Shown piece after piece: positions 1 to 8,442 of a stretch of 64,000 nucleotides of DNA. Position 1 is the first letter of the stretch. Every line of letters begins with the position of its first letter. Under the pieces are notes generated by a model that made no database searches, was not told the origin of the DNA, and worked only from the letters and a program-made list of their open reading frames with translations. Source of the DNA: Roseomonas sp. GC11 (GTDB lineage Bacteria; Pseudomonadota; Alphaproteobacteria; Acetobacterales; Acetobacteraceae); the NCBI RefSeq assembly GCF_024437745.1, contig NZ_JANFNY010000010.1, positions 16,370 to 80,369 of the forward strand. Reading direction: 5' to 3'. The position numbers were made by a program, and so were the translations under genes.

Positions 1-2973
1 ATCCGTCGGCACCAGCTCCATGTCGATGGTGGCGGAGAGGCCGGTATCCTGGAGCAGGAAGCGGTCCACCAGCGTCTCGCCATGCAGCGCGGCGCCGATG
101 ATCAGCCCCTGGTCGCCATCCCCGTCATTGATGTCCTTGCCGGTGAGGCCCAGCAGCCCTGGCAGCAGCGAGTTGTTGAGGGCCGAGGCGATGAGCCCCA
201 CCGCATCCACCTGCAGGCCATAGCGCACCGCGCTGCGCTGGGTGGAGAGATAGGGCGCCTCCCCCTGCGTGGCGGTGATGGCGTCATAGAGGGTGGTGGC
301 CAGCTGCACCGCGCCATTGCTGCCGATGCTGGCCCGCACGATGTCGGAATAATGCAGCGTCTCGCCGGAGAGGCCGATCAGCGCGCCATCCAGTGTGATC
401 CCTGCCAGCGCCGAGTTGATGGCGCTGGCATAGGCGGAGATGCTGCCGGCGCCCCCCGCCACCTCCACCACCACCGGCGGCAGCTTGCCGACCGTGAGGA
501 TGAATTTCGAGGCCGCCGCGTAACTCGCGCCATCCACCACGGTGCCGGCCAGCACGGCCTGGTAATTGCCGCTGCTGCCCACCGCCGCGGCCTCCGCCAT
601 GCTCCCCACCGTCAACCCCAGCGAGGCAGGGGACGGGCCGGAATAGGCGGTGGATTCGTCGATGATCTCCAGCTCCGCATTGCCCAGCGCGTTGAAGCGG
701 ATCTCGACATCCCCGCCGAAGGCGTTGGAGATGACGCTCTCCAGATTGGCCAGCGTCATGCCCGGCGTCAGCACGAAGCTCTTCACCGTGCCGTCGCGGC
801 TGATGATCTGCAGATCCGCGAGGCTGGTATGGGTCACACCGCTCTCGCGCGCATCGGCGATCTGGTTGGCGGTGAGCGGCACGCTGCCGCCGCTGGCGGC
901 GGTGACATAGACGGGCAGCGCGCCGATCGTCGTGCTCGGCGTGCCATTCTGCCCGTCGCCGATCTGCGGCCCGCCATCCTGGTTGAGGTCGCTGCCCAGC
1001 GGGTCGAGGCTGAAGCCCACCGTCAGGTTGAGCAGCACGCTGCTGGTCAGGTGGAAACTGGCATTGCTGATCGACAGCCCGGCGATGCCGCTCAGGTCGA
1101 GGTCGAAGGAGACATCGGTCAGCAGGTCCGCCGCCGCGAATTCCTTCGAGATGCTGAGGGTGATGGCATTGGTGCCGGAATCATAGGCCAGCCCAAGCCC
1201 CTCCAGCAGCAGGTCGCCCACTTCCGTCTGGTCGGAGGTGGTATCGTCCCAGCCGGGCAGATGCAGCATGCGGGCCAGCTGGATGCCGAAATCCCGCAGA
1301 TTGGAGAAGATGGTGGCGCCCGAACCGCTGGAGACCGTCACCTTCGTCGCCGCCGTGCCGGAGGAGGGCGTGGCCAGGGTGAGTGTCAGGCGGCCACTAT
1401 CCTGGCCCGCCTGGAGATAGCCGGCCAGCGCGCTGGCGGCGATCGCTTGGTTCATCGCCGTGGCGAGATCCGCCACGCTGGCGACACGGTGCGAGACCTT
1501 GTCGGAATCGACATAGGTGGGCGCGAAGCTCAGCGTGGTGGACTTGCCATTGTCCAGCGTCACCAGCAGGGAGAGCGTGTCCGGCAGATTCTCGATCTGC
1601 TCGGCCGTCAGCACCGCGCCTTCCATGAAGTTGGCGCCGCTGGCATTGTGCTGGCCCTCGGTGAAGCCGAGCACAGCGGCCACCGCCTGCAACGGGTCGA
1701 TCAGCCCGGTCTTGAAGGCCGTGGCGATGTCGATCACATCGCCGATCGTCACGCCATCGGTGAAGGGAATCTCGAGGTCGAGATCAGAGCCACCAGACAG
1801 AGAGTCGATATAGGTGCCGACCTTGGCCAGCTGCGTCACCAGGTCGGCGGCGCCGAAGGTGTTGAAGCTGCGCGGGTCGAAATCCGGGTTGCCCACCGCG
1901 TCGCGCAGCGCATCCAGCAGCGGGTCGATGTCAACCGTGACGCTGCCCGAGGCGCTGCGCCCCGTCACCGTCAGATGCACCGGCGTGTCAAAGGCGGTGA
2001 TGCCGGGGATCGTGTGGTCGCCGCTCAGCACCACCGGCAGGTCCAGCAGCGGCGTCACCGTGCCATTGGTCTGCCCGGTCAGGCTGACGGCCACCAGGCT
2101 GCCCAGGGAGGAGGTGTCCCCGCCATCGATGGCGGTCGCCGCGCTGCGCAGCGCCGTGCCGGTGGAATTGGTGAAGGCGCCGGAATAGCTCGCCTGCTGG
2201 TCGATTCCCGAGCCGCCGGCGGCGACCGTCAGCGTCAGCAGGCCGAAATTGAAATGCGCCCCCGTCAGGTCGGCCGTGGCATGCAGGCCGGTGGTGAAGC
2301 TGGCAGAGGACAGGTTGAAGGCCGCCGCCTCCTGCGCATCCGTCGGCGAGGCACCGAGCGCGGCCGTGTCGAGCCGCACCGTGAAGGCGAAACCATAGCT
2401 GAGATCGACCGTGCCGGCGACGGTCGGGAAACGGATGCCATAGGTATCGGCCACCGTGCCGAGGTCGATCGAGAAATTCTGCTTGATCGTGTCGGCAACC
2501 TGGATGGTCAGCCCCAGCACGGAACCGGAGGAAATATCCGTCACCTGCACCGATTCACCGGCGCCGCTGCCGATGATGCCGCTGATCGCGCTTTGCAGCG
2601 CCGTGGCCAGCGCCCCCGAATCGGCAGGCACCGAACTGATCAGCGCCTGCACCGGATCAGCGATGTCGCTGGCGAAAACCTTCGAGAAGGCGAGCATCCC
2701 GCCCGCCGTCGAAGTGTCGTTCAGGTTCATCAGCGGGATGCTGTGGGCGAAGACGCCCTCCCCCTCCAGCCCGGACAGCACCGTCTCGATATGCTCGAGA
2801 TTGTCATGCAGGGCCTGCAGGGCGGCGGCATTCAGCGCAGTGCCGGAGAGCAGCAGGCGGGGCTCCAGCCCCTCGATGACGGGAAGGCGCGCGGCCTCCC
2901 AGCGCGGTGCGGGGCGGGGGCCCTGGGTCCTGGGGCTGAGGGTCCGGCACAGACGATCGAGCAATGTCGGCAC
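1..2973 (-). CDS. Giant LEPR-XLL surface/adhesin-type protein, 3' end outside window
   Basis: The frame opens at a GTG (2973) with a GGGGAG Shine-Dalgarno nine bases upstream. It stays open for 991 codons to the window edge, so the C-terminus is missing. Residues 36-43 read LEPRLLLS, the motif that names the LEPR-XLL family found near the N-terminus of very large secreted or surface proteins. The rest is rich in Gly, Ser, Thr, Asp and Ala with almost no Cys. Degenerate modules resemble each other, for example segments of the type LVTLDNGKSTTLSF and FILTVGKLPPVVVEV, each followed by a helix with A-x-A-x-N-x-A. This fits a repetitive beta-rich adhesin. No classical signal peptide is visible, which is usual for LEPR-XLL proteins. 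Its divergent neighbour is a TPR/glycosyltransferase that might modify it. Family assignment is good; function is inferred. Confidence 0.82.
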   Translation of the reverse strand, partial: MPTLLDRLCRTLSPRTQGPRPAPRWEAARLPVIEGLEPRLLLSGTALNAAALQALHDNLEHIETVLSGLEGEGVFAHSIPLMNLNDTSTAGGMLAFSKVFASDIADPVQALISSVPADSGALATALQSAISGIIGSGAGESVQVTDISSGSVLGLTIQVADTIKQNFSIDLGTVADTYGIRFPTVAGTVDLSYGFAFTVRLDTAALGASPTDAQEAAAFNLSSASFTTGLHATADLTGAHFNFGLLTLTVAAGGSGIDQQASYSGAFTNSTGTALRSAATAIDGGDTSSLGSLVAVSLTGQTNGTVTPLLDLPVVLSGDHTIPGITAFDTPVHLTVTGRSASGSVTVDIDPLLDALRDAVGNPDFDPRSFNTFGAADLVTQLAKVGTYIDSLSGGSDLDLEIPFTDGVTIGDVIDIATAFKTGLIDPLQAVAAVLGFTEGQHNASGANFMEGAVLTAEQIENLPDTLSLLVTLDNGKSTTLSFAPTYVDSDKVSHRVASVADLATAMNQAIAASALAGYLQAGQDSGRLTLTLATPSSGTAATKVTVSSGSGATIFSNLRDFGIQLARMLHLPGWDDTTSDQTEVGDLLLEGLGLAYDSGTNAITLSISKEFAAADLLTDVSFDLDLSGIAGLSISNASFHLTSSVLLNLTVGFSLDPLGSDLNQDGGPQIGDGQNGTPSTTIGALPVYVTAASGGSVPLTANQIADARESGVTHTSLADLQIISRDGTVKSFVLTPGMTLANLESVISNAFGGDVEIRFNALGNAELEIIDESTAYSGPSPASLGLTVGSMAEAAAVGSSGNYQAVLAGTVVDGASYAAASKFILTVGKLPPVVVEVAGGAGSISAYASAINSALAGITLDGALIGLSGETLHYSDIVRASIGSNGAVQLATTLYDAITATQGEAPYLSTQRSAVRYGLQVDAVGLIASALNNSLLPGLLGLTGKDINDGDGDQGLIIGAALHGETLVDRFLLQDTGLSATIDMELVPTD

Positions 2974-3186
2974 CCGCAAGCGCTCCCCAAGCCGTGGCCA
3001 TCCTGGCCGTTCGTTACGCTTCAGATTAGTCTATCAACCATAACGGTCAACGTCCTGGTTGAGAATCGCGCGGAGGTACCGAAACCCCTTGGCATTTCAA
3101 TACGCACCATGAACGACACGGGGCAAGCTGCCTGCCAGGGTTGAGCAATCCCCTAAGCATGACAAAATTGTAATGTTGAGCCTCAC
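2974..3186. promoter_or_regulatory. Divergent intergenic region with inverted repeat
   Basis: These 213 bases separate two divergent genes that both begin with GTG. The middle is more A/T-rich than the surroundings. It holds an inverted repeat with arms TCAACCA (3034-3040) and TGGTTGA (3056-3062), centred about 75 bases upstream of the LEPR-XLL start. It could be an operator shared by both genes. No confident -35/-10 pair was assigned. Confidence 0.4.
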
Positions 3187-4569
3187 GTGACCCTCACCGC
3201 CGAACCCCCTCCCATCGACACCACCCCCGCCCTGCTGGAAGAGGTCATCCGCCTGCATCAGGCGGGCGGCTTCGGCCGCGCCGAGGCCCTGCTGCGCGAA
3301 GCCCTGCGGCAGCGGCCGGGCGACCCCTTCCTGTGGAATGCCCTCGGCGTGACGCTGGCGGGCCTGGGCCAGCCGGCCGAAGCCCTGCTCTGCTACCGCC
3401 GCGCCATGCGGGGCGCCGCCGGCATCGATGCGCTCTGGACCAATCTCGGCAATGCCCTCACCCAGCTGCGCCAGCACGAGACGGCGCGGCTCTGCCACGC
3501 CCGCGCCATTGCCCTGGCGCCGGAGAATGCCGGCCACCACTACAATGCCGGCATCTCGCTGGCCGAGGCCGGGCAGCACGCGGCCGCGGTGCAGGCCTTC
3601 ACCGCCGCCCTGGCTCGCCAGCCCGGGCATGACATGGCGCGCTGGGACAGGGGCCGCAGCCTGCTCCACCTGGGGCGGCTGGCCGAGGGCTGGGCAGACT
3701 ACGCCGTGCGGCTGGAGAATGGCCTGGTGCCCCGCCGCCCGCTGCCGGGCCGCCCCTGGGCCGGGCAGGAATTGCGCGGCCAGCGCCTGCTGGTGCTCTC
3801 CGAGCAGGGCTTTGGCGATACCCTCTGGGCCTGCCGCTACCTGCCCCTGGTGAAGGCGCGCGGCGGCACGGTGCTGCTGGAATGCCAGCCCGAACTGCTG
3901 CCCCTGCTCGCCGGCCTGCCGGGCGTGGATGCGGTGCTGCCCCTGGGCGCGCCCCTGCCCCCGGTGGAGTGGCACATCCACCAGTGCAGCCTGCCCGGCC
4001 TCTTCACGCATGGCCCGGCCGCCATTCCCCCCTGCCCTCCCCTGCCCCTGGACCCTGCCCGGCAGGCACGCTTCCGCGGCCTCCTGGCCACCGATGCACT
4101 GCGTGTCGGCCTCGTCTGGTCCGGCAACACCACCTTCCGCCGCAACCATGAACGGGCCCAGCCGCTCAGCCGCTTCCGCCTCGCCTTCGAGCAGCCGGGG
4201 GTGCGGCTCTACAGCCTGCAGATGGGCTCCCCCCGCGCGGAGCTCGACACCCTGCCCGGCCACGGCATCACCGACCTCGCCCCTCTGCTGCGCGACTTCG
4301 CCGACACCGCCGCCGTGGTGTCCCAGCTCGATCTCGTCATCATGACGGACAGCGCCGTGGCCCATCTCGCCGGGCTGCTGGGGCGGCCGGTCTGGGTGCT
4401 GCTCGGCCGCAATGCCCACTGGCTGTGGAACGGCGCGGGCGAGGGCAGCCCCTGGTATCCCTCCCTCCGCCTCTTCCGCCCGCGGCATGAGGAGGATTGG
4501 GACCATGTCTTCGACAGCGCCGCCGCCGCGCTGATGGAACGGGCCCTGCGCCCCTTGCCAGGGATGTGA
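3187..4569 (+). CDS. TPR-domain protein with C-terminal glycosyltransferase-9-like domain
   Basis: This 460-residue protein starts at GTG 3187. Residues about 15-190 form four to five TPR units, recognisable by repeated W/Y-N-x-G-x2-L and A-x3-Y/F-x2-A patterns. The second half looks like the ADP-heptose-type GT-B fold (GT9/GT41-like): a VGLVWSGN segment near residue 305 and a late MTDSAVAHLAGLLGRPVWVLLG motif typical of the nucleotide-sugar binding end. TPR-GT fusions of this kind commonly sit beside very large repetitive surface proteins, and here the partner is divergent. The sugar donor and the target are unknown. Its stop codon (4567-4569) lies inside the first iteron of the replication origin, so the gene abuts oriV directly. 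Confidence 0.78.
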   Translation: MTLTAEPPPIDTTPALLEEVIRLHQAGGFGRAEALLREALRQRPGDPFLWNALGVTLAGLGQPAEALLCYRRAMRGAAGIDALWTNLGNALTQLRQHETARLCHARAIALAPENAGHHYNAGISLAEAGQHAAAVQAFTAALARQPGHDMARWDRGRSLLHLGRLAEGWADYAVRLENGLVPRRPLPGRPWAGQELRGQRLLVLSEQGFGDTLWACRYLPLVKARGGTVLLECQPELLPLLAGLPGVDAVLPLGAPLPPVEWHIHQCSLPGLFTHGPAAIPPCPPLPLDPARQARFRGLLATDALRVGLVWSGNTTFRRNHERAQPLSRFRLAFEQPGVRLYSLQMGSPRAELDTLPGHGITDLAPLLRDFADTAAVVSQLDLVIMTDSAVAHLAGLLGRPVWVLLGRNAHWLWNGAGEGSPWYPSLRLFRPRHEEDWDHVFDSAAAALMERALRPLPGM

Positions 4570-4792
4570 ACCCTGCCAGCCATTCCTGCCTGCGCAACGA
4601 AGCGATTCGGAGGGCGGCTGTGAACCTTGCCAGCCAGGGCCAGAGGCCCCCATGGTGCTGCGGTGTGAACCTTGCCAGCCGGAAAACCCCGCCCGGATGC
4701 CTCCGGATGTGAACCCTGCCAGCACGGCGATTTCGCGGATTTTCTTTTATAATAAATGGCTTGCCGGGTTATCCACGCGAACCCTGCCAGCC
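4565..4792 (+). repeat. Five direct iterons of the plasmid origin
   Basis: A 17-bp motif close to TGTGAACCTTGCCAGCC occurs in the same orientation at 4565-4581, 4619-4635, 4664-4680, 4708-4724 and 4776-4792. Variants are limited to the CT/TT position, the last base (copy 4) and the first bases (CGCGAA in copy 5). Start-to-start spacing is 54, 45, 44 and 68 bases, so the first four are roughly on the same helical face. The array lies immediately upstream of repA. This is the expected arrangement for RepA-binding iterons of an iteron-controlled plasmid origin. Confidence 0.9.
4769..4777 (+). promoter_or_regulatory. DnaA box in the origin
   Basis: TTATCCACG matches the DnaA consensus TTATCCACA at eight of nine positions. 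It touches the fifth iteron. It is flanked by the two most A/T-rich stretches of the region (about 4740-4756, which contains a TATAAT, and about 4796-4830), the likely unwinding elements. Confidence 0.75.
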
Positions 4793-4836
4793 CCTTTAAC
4801 AATAACAATCTCTCTTTAACCCCTAGCATTGCCCTG

Positions 4837-4885
4837 GGCTGGCAAGGTTCGCAGCGCTTGGAAGGGGTGGCTTGCAAGGTTCGCA
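4837..4885 (-). repeat. Two inverted iterons in front of repA
   Basis: GGCTGGCAAGGTTCGCA (4837-4853) and GGCTTGCAAGGTTCGCA (4869-4885) are the iteron in reverse orientation, with start-to-start spacing of 32 bases. They lie between the A/T-rich segment and the repA start. In iteron plasmids, inverted copies at this place usually form the operator through which RepA represses its own gene; that role is inferred here. Confidence 0.8.
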
Positions 4886-4922
4886 TCGACGGCCCCCCGC
4901 CGGACGTTGCAGGTTGCCGTTC

Positions 4923-5957
4923 ATGGTGCAGCCGAAGACGAATCCCGAACCCCAGGATGACCAGGGCGACCTGTTCGGCGACACCGCCAGCGTGCACAGG
5001 CTGGTGGAGGCAAAAGGCGCCAAGGGAGCCGTGAAGGCCGCGCAGCTGGCCGTGCTGGATGCGAAGCCTGCCAGCCTCTCGCGCGCGCTGGCCGGGCGCA
5101 TGGGCCGCCAGATCGCCGATACGGCCTCCACCGCCATCGTGCGCGAATTCGAAGGCAGCAGCGAGATCGGCTATTCCTATTCCGCCTGGTGCCTCGCCGG
5201 CCTGCCACACCGCGACCAGCCCAAGGACCAGAACTGGCTGATCGAGACGGATTTCGCCCGCCTCCTGGTGCGCCCCGGCGTGCGGCTGCGCGATGACAAC
5301 AGCCAGGAATATATCGGTGTCCCCTTCGGCAGCTATGCCCGCCTGCTGCTGATCGACTGGCAGACGGAAGCCCTGGAGCGTGGCTCACGCGAGATCCATA
5401 TGGGCCGCTCGGCGAGCGCCGTGGTGGCGCGGCTGGGCATCAACCGCGGCGGCCCCAGCAATGCCAAGGTGACAGAACAGCTGGAACGCCTCGCCAGCTG
5501 CGCCGTGGATTTCAGTTTCGGCAGCGACAAGAAGGGCGTGATCATCAACCAGCGCCTTGTCGAAGCCTTCAGCTATGTCGGCGAGCCAGACCCGCGCTCG
5601 ACCAAGACAAACCGGCTGGTGGAGCGTGTGCTGCTCTCCCAGGCCTTCTTCGAGGAATTGCGCCGCCATCCGGTGCTGGTGGACCGCGCCGCCGTGCGCG
5701 ACCTCACCACCTCCCCCCTGGCCATCGATATCTATCTGTGGCTGGCCTACCGCCTGCACTCGCTGCCGAAGGAAACGCCGATCGGCTGGGACAGGCTGTG
5801 GCGGCAATTCGGTTCCAAGGTTGGCGCCCTCAAGAATTTCAAGACACAGTTCGAGGGGCCTCTGCATCTGGCGCTCTCGACCTACAAGAACGCCAAGGTG
5901 CGGGTGACGGATCGGGGCCTTCTGCTGGAACCTTCGCCGCCGCCGATCCGGGTTTAA
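4923..5957 (+). CDS. repA: Plasmid replication initiator RepA (RepA_C family)
   Basis: A 344-residue protein of the plasmid-encoded RepA family (RepA_C type). Supporting features are the central block beginning IGYSYSAWCLAGLPH, a GVPFGSYARLLLIDWQTEA stretch, and the C-terminal part with LSQAFFEEL, LAIDIYLWLAYRL and a final winged-helix-like region around WDRLWRQFGS. RepA binds the iterons and recruits host DnaA and helicase. The start is set at ATG 4923 because the longer in-frame start at 4872 lies inside the last inverted iteron. The Shine-Dalgarno is weak, in keeping with low, autoregulated synthesis. It is flanked upstream by the iteron origin and downstream by a hairpin-rich spacer and convergent parB. 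Confidence 0.9.
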   Translation: MVQPKTNPEPQDDQGDLFGDTASVHRLVEAKGAKGAVKAAQLAVLDAKPASLSRALAGRMGRQIADTASTAIVREFEGSSEIGYSYSAWCLAGLPHRDQPKDQNWLIETDFARLLVRPGVRLRDDNSQEYIGVPFGSYARLLLIDWQTEALERGSREIHMGRSASAVVARLGINRGGPSNAKVTEQLERLASCAVDFSFGSDKKGVIINQRLVEAFSYVGEPDPRSTKTNRLVERVLLSQAFFEELRRHPVLVDRAAVRDLTTSPLAIDIYLWLAYRLHSLPKETPIGWDRLWRQFGSKVGALKNFKTQFEGPLHLALSTYKNAKVRVTDRGLLLEPSPPPIRV

Positions 5958-5959
5958 GT

Positions 5960-6034
5960 GTTCTTTTTGTAAAAAGAACCAAAAACTTTCTTTTAGAAAA
6001 AGTCTTTTTGCTTCTTTTTCTTCAGAAAAAGAAG
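5960..6034. terminator. T/A-rich double hairpin after repA (repeat family A)
   Basis: Two perfect hairpins occur in tandem. One has arms GTTCTTTTT (5960-5968) and AAAAAGAAC (5971-5979); the other has CTTCTTTTTC (6011-6020) and GAAAAAGAAG (6025-6034). A looser A/T hairpin lies between them. The same modules recur at 12654-12770 and 45478-45499. The position just after the repA stop suggests transcription termination. Confidence 0.65.
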
Positions 6035-6058
6035 ATTCTTCCTATACCTCACCGCTGT

Positions 6059-6104
6059 TGTGAACCTTGCCACCAGGGCCTGACCCTGGCTTGCAAGGTT
6101 CACA
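6059..6104. repeat. Inverted iteron pair forming a long hairpin between repA and parB
   Basis: TGTGAACCTTGCCACC (6059-6074) and GGCTTGCAAGGTTCACA (6088-6104) are two more iteron copies facing each other. Their outer 12-base arms (6059-6070 and 6093-6104) are perfectly complementary, and an inner pair CCAGGG/CCCTGG (6073-6078 and 6084-6089) extends the stem. The structure ends four bases before the parB stop codon. It could be a RepA-bound locus or a terminator between the convergent genes. Confidence 0.75.
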
Positions 6105-6107
6105 CCC

Positions 6108-7190
6108 TCACCCCTTGGCGTGGCGCTGCAAAAGCTCCGGCAGGCTTTCCACCATGCCTTGCACCACCTCATCGCTCAGCGAGGTGGCGAAGCGGAACAC
6201 CCATTGCCCGCCATTGCGTGTGAGAGTTCCCAGCTTCTGCCCCTCATGCACGATATGCCGGCGCTCCACAGGCGGAGCGGCCCCCGCCGGCGACCGCATT
6301 TCCCGGCCCTCGGCCACGCGCAGCAGCAGATTGATCTGCTCCTCCGCCTCCACCCCCCTCCCCTGCTGCTCCAGCGCCTCCAGGATACGCGGCAGGATGG
6401 CCTCATTGGCTTCCACCGCCTCCATGACGCGGCGGGCGCGCAGCATGGAGAGGCGGCGCGGGTCCTCCAGGCGCTCGATGATCTCCGATGGGAACCTTGC
6501 CAGCCGCAGGTAAAGGCTGAAGGTCGAGGGATCGATGCCGAACTGGGCGGCGATATCGCGCCCGGCCCCCTGGAGGCGCGCCCGCACCTCGGCGAACCAG
6601 CGCGCCCGCTCCAGCGCCGAGATATCCTCGCGCCGCTCATTCTCGGAGAACTGGACGCGCAGCATGGCGGCATCGTCCAGGGCGCGCACGCGGGCCAGCA
6701 CCGCGAGGCCCAGGTGCCGGCACACCTCAAGCCGCCGCCGCCCCGCCGCGATCTCGAACCGCCCACCCTCCCGCCGCCGCAGGGTGATGGCATCGTTCTG
6801 GCCATTGGCCCGGATATCGGCCAGCAACGCCTCGAACTCCGCGCCGGAGAAGGCGCCGGGCAGACGGTCGCGTGGCAGGGGGTCGTCAACCAGGGCGGGA
6901 TCAACGAAGAGAAACTCCTCCCCGTTCTCGCCGCTGCGCGCGGCGAGGTTGCGCGCCTGCGACAGCTGGCGCTCCAGCCCCTGGTTGGCGGTGGTGGCGC
7001 TGGCCAGTTCCGCTTCCAGCCGGGCGATGCGCTCGCGCAGCCCCTCGGCGGCGAGGCCCAGCGCGGCGGCGGGGCGGTGCTGGGCGGGCTTCTCCGCCTC
7101 GGGCGGGGGGGCGGGCTGGGTGGCGGCCTCGGCGGTGCGGTCGCGCACCGCCTGGGCCAGGGCGCCGAAGCGCGAGCCGGGGGCCTTCAT
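6108..7190 (-). CDS. parB: Plasmid partition protein ParB
   Basis: A 360-residue centromere-binding protein. A proline-rich N-terminus and a short coiled coil (about residues 50-80) precede the ParB/Srx domain, with AAGRRRLEVCRHLG in place of the usual GERR box and NERREDISALERARW as the CTP/partner motif. A helix-turn-helix follows around DIAAQFGIDPSTFSLYLRLAR, then a C-terminal dimer region. The ATG at 7190 overlaps the parA stop as ATGA and has a GGGGGAGGG Shine-Dalgarno, which favours it over the ATG at 7205. It acts with ParA to segregate the replicon. Unusually, the coding sequence contains a 16-of-17 match to the origin iteron at 6489-6505. Confidence 0.9.
   Translation of the reverse strand: MKAPGSRFGALAQAVRDRTAEAATQPAPPPEAEKPAQHRPAAALGLAAEGLRERIARLEAELASATTANQGLERQLSQARNLAARSGENGEEFLFVDPALVDDPLPRDRLPGAFSGAEFEALLADIRANGQNDAITLRRREGGRFEIAAGRRRLEVCRHLGLAVLARVRALDDAAMLRVQFSENERREDISALERARWFAEVRARLQGAGRDIAAQFGIDPSTFSLYLRLARFPSEIIERLEDPRRLSMLRARRVMEAVEANEAILPRILEALEQQGRGVEAEEQINLLLRVAEGREMRSPAGAAPPVERRHIVHEGQKLGTLTRNGGQWVFRFATSLSDEVVQGMVESLPELLQRHAKG
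6489..6505 (+). repeat. Iteron copy inside parB
   Basis: TGGGAACCTTGCCAGCC differs from the iteron consensus at one base. It lies within the parB reading frame, where it encodes part of R-L-A-R-F-P just after the helix-turn-helix. It is the only iteron copy found inside a gene body. Confidence 0.7.
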
Positions 7191-8344
7191 GCGGCCCTCC
7201 CCCAATGGCGGCGCAATTCGTCCTCGATGGACTGGTTCACGGCATTGGCGCTGGCGATGACACGGTTATAGGCGGCACGGTCCGTGCTCGGCTCATATTC
7301 ATAGAGCGTCTCCTTGCCGAAGCCGGCGGTGCCCATGATGCGCGAATGCAGGAAGGGCTCGGGCAGGACACGGGCACCGAAGCGCTCCCGCAGCAGGGCC
7401 AGCAGCGCCTCCTGGCTACGGTCCGTGGGGTCATAGGCGGTGACCAGGATGCGGGCGAAGGCGAAGTCCAGCCCATGGCCGAAAGCCGCATGGTAATCGG
7501 CCGTATAGCTGGCCAGATGGGCGAAGAACTCGGCGGTGGAGGCGAGGTCCGTCATGGTGGCGCGGGTCGGGATGACCAGCCCCGTGGCGGCGTGAAGGGC
7601 GGTCGTCATCAGCATGTTGACGTCCGGCCGGGTGTCGATGACGGCCACGTCGTAGCGCGGCGCGACCGCGGAGAGAAAGGCGGCCAGCTCGTCGAAATAG
7701 AGGATTTCCTCGGCTTCGCCGCTGGCGGCGCGACGGGCCAGGGTCTCCTCCGCCTCGGCGAGGGCGGCGCCGGCGGGCAGCAGGTCGATACCGGGCCAAT
7801 AGGTGCGCTGGCAGAGCGAGGCCGCCAGATCGGGTGCCGCGCCAGCGCCGCGCCGGAGCCAGGCGGTGAAGCAGGTGGAGGCCTTCACCTCCGTGGCCGG
7901 ATCGAGGCCGAACTGGGCGGTGCTGCTGGCCTGGCTGTCGAGATCGACGAGCAGGACGCGGAAGCCCTGCAGGGCGAGATATTGCGCGCAATGGACGCTG
8001 CTGGTGGTCTTGGCCGAGCCGCCCTTAAAATTCGTGAAGACGACAGTGGCCAGGGCCTCGCCCCGCGCGGGGTCGCGGCGCGGCATGCGGCCGAGGGCGG
8101 CCCGGGCGGCCTGAAGCTCAGGGAAGTCGAGGCGGGCGCGGGGGGCGATGCCCTTGCCCTCCGGCGCGAGGCCGGCGGCCTGGCGCAGCTGGCGCGGGGT
8201 GGTGCCGAGCAGGGCGGCGGCTTCCTGCACGGAAAAACTGCGCAGCCGCTTGCGCTTTTCGGGCGCGTTCTCCACCTCGATCGCGGTGCGCTGCGCGGCG
8301 CGCAGCACCTCGGCGATCTGGCGGAAACTCTCGGCCTGATCCAT
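7187..8344 (-). CDS. parA: Plasmid partition ATPase ParA
   Basis: A 385-residue ParA/MinD-family ATPase. The N-terminal ~110 residues include a MerR-like helix-turn-helix (FSVQEAAALLGTTPRQLRQ), the hallmark of long type Ia ParA proteins that also repress their own operon. The ATPase core follows: deviant Walker A TNFKGGSAKTT, A' motif VLLVDLDSQAS and Walker B-like VAVIDTRPD. The Walker A has Ala where Gly is usual before the catalytic Lys, a variant seen in some plasmid ParAs. The ATG at 8344 has an excellent GGAGGAG site; a longer frame to 8503 would run through the upstream palindromes and is rejected. It is translationally coupled to parB. Confidence 0.92.
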   Translation of the reverse strand: MDQAESFRQIAEVLRAAQRTAIEVENAPEKRKRLRSFSVQEAAALLGTTPRQLRQAAGLAPEGKGIAPRARLDFPELQAARAALGRMPRRDPARGEALATVVFTNFKGGSAKTTSSVHCAQYLALQGFRVLLVDLDSQASSTAQFGLDPATEVKASTCFTAWLRRGAGAAPDLAASLCQRTYWPGIDLLPAGAALAEAEETLARRAASGEAEEILYFDELAAFLSAVAPRYDVAVIDTRPDVNMLMTTALHAATGLVIPTRATMTDLASTAEFFAHLASYTADYHAAFGHGLDFAFARILVTAYDPTDRSQEALLALLRERFGARVLPEPFLHSRIMGTAGFGKETLYEYEPSTDRAAYNRVIASANAVNQSIEDELRRHWGRAA

Positions 8345-8442
8345 GAACTCCTCCGGTCGCAGGTGATTTCTCCATAAGCGAGACGGAGCCTTCCCGCAAA
8401 GGGGCGCCGGGCGATGGTGGTGCGAAGGGTGGCGAGTGTGGC

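Larger units (their letters stand above)
4565..4922. other. Probable plasmid origin of replication (oriV)
   Basis: The stretch between the TPR-GT stop and repA combines five direct and two inverted 17-bp iterons, a DnaA box and two A/T-rich islands, in otherwise very G/C-rich DNA. No gene is supported in it; short frames here are iteron artefacts. The layout is that of a theta-replicating iteron plasmid origin controlled by the adjacent RepA. Confidence 0.85.

Noticed and set aside
82..3144. Plus-strand open frame of 1020 codons
   Set aside because: It is antisense to the LEPR-XLL gene. Its product is Arg/Gln/His/Gly-rich with no family features, whereas the minus-strand frame has a ribosome site, the LEPRLLLS motif and normal protein composition.
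3097..4725. Minus-strand 542-codon frame with repeated Trp-Gln-Gly-Ser
   Set aside because: The repeats are translations of the origin iterons and the rest is antisense to the TPR-glycosyltransferase gene.
4565..6104. CRISPR-like array
   Set aside because: The repeated 17-mers have irregular spacing and occur in both orientations, with no cas genes. They are iterons.
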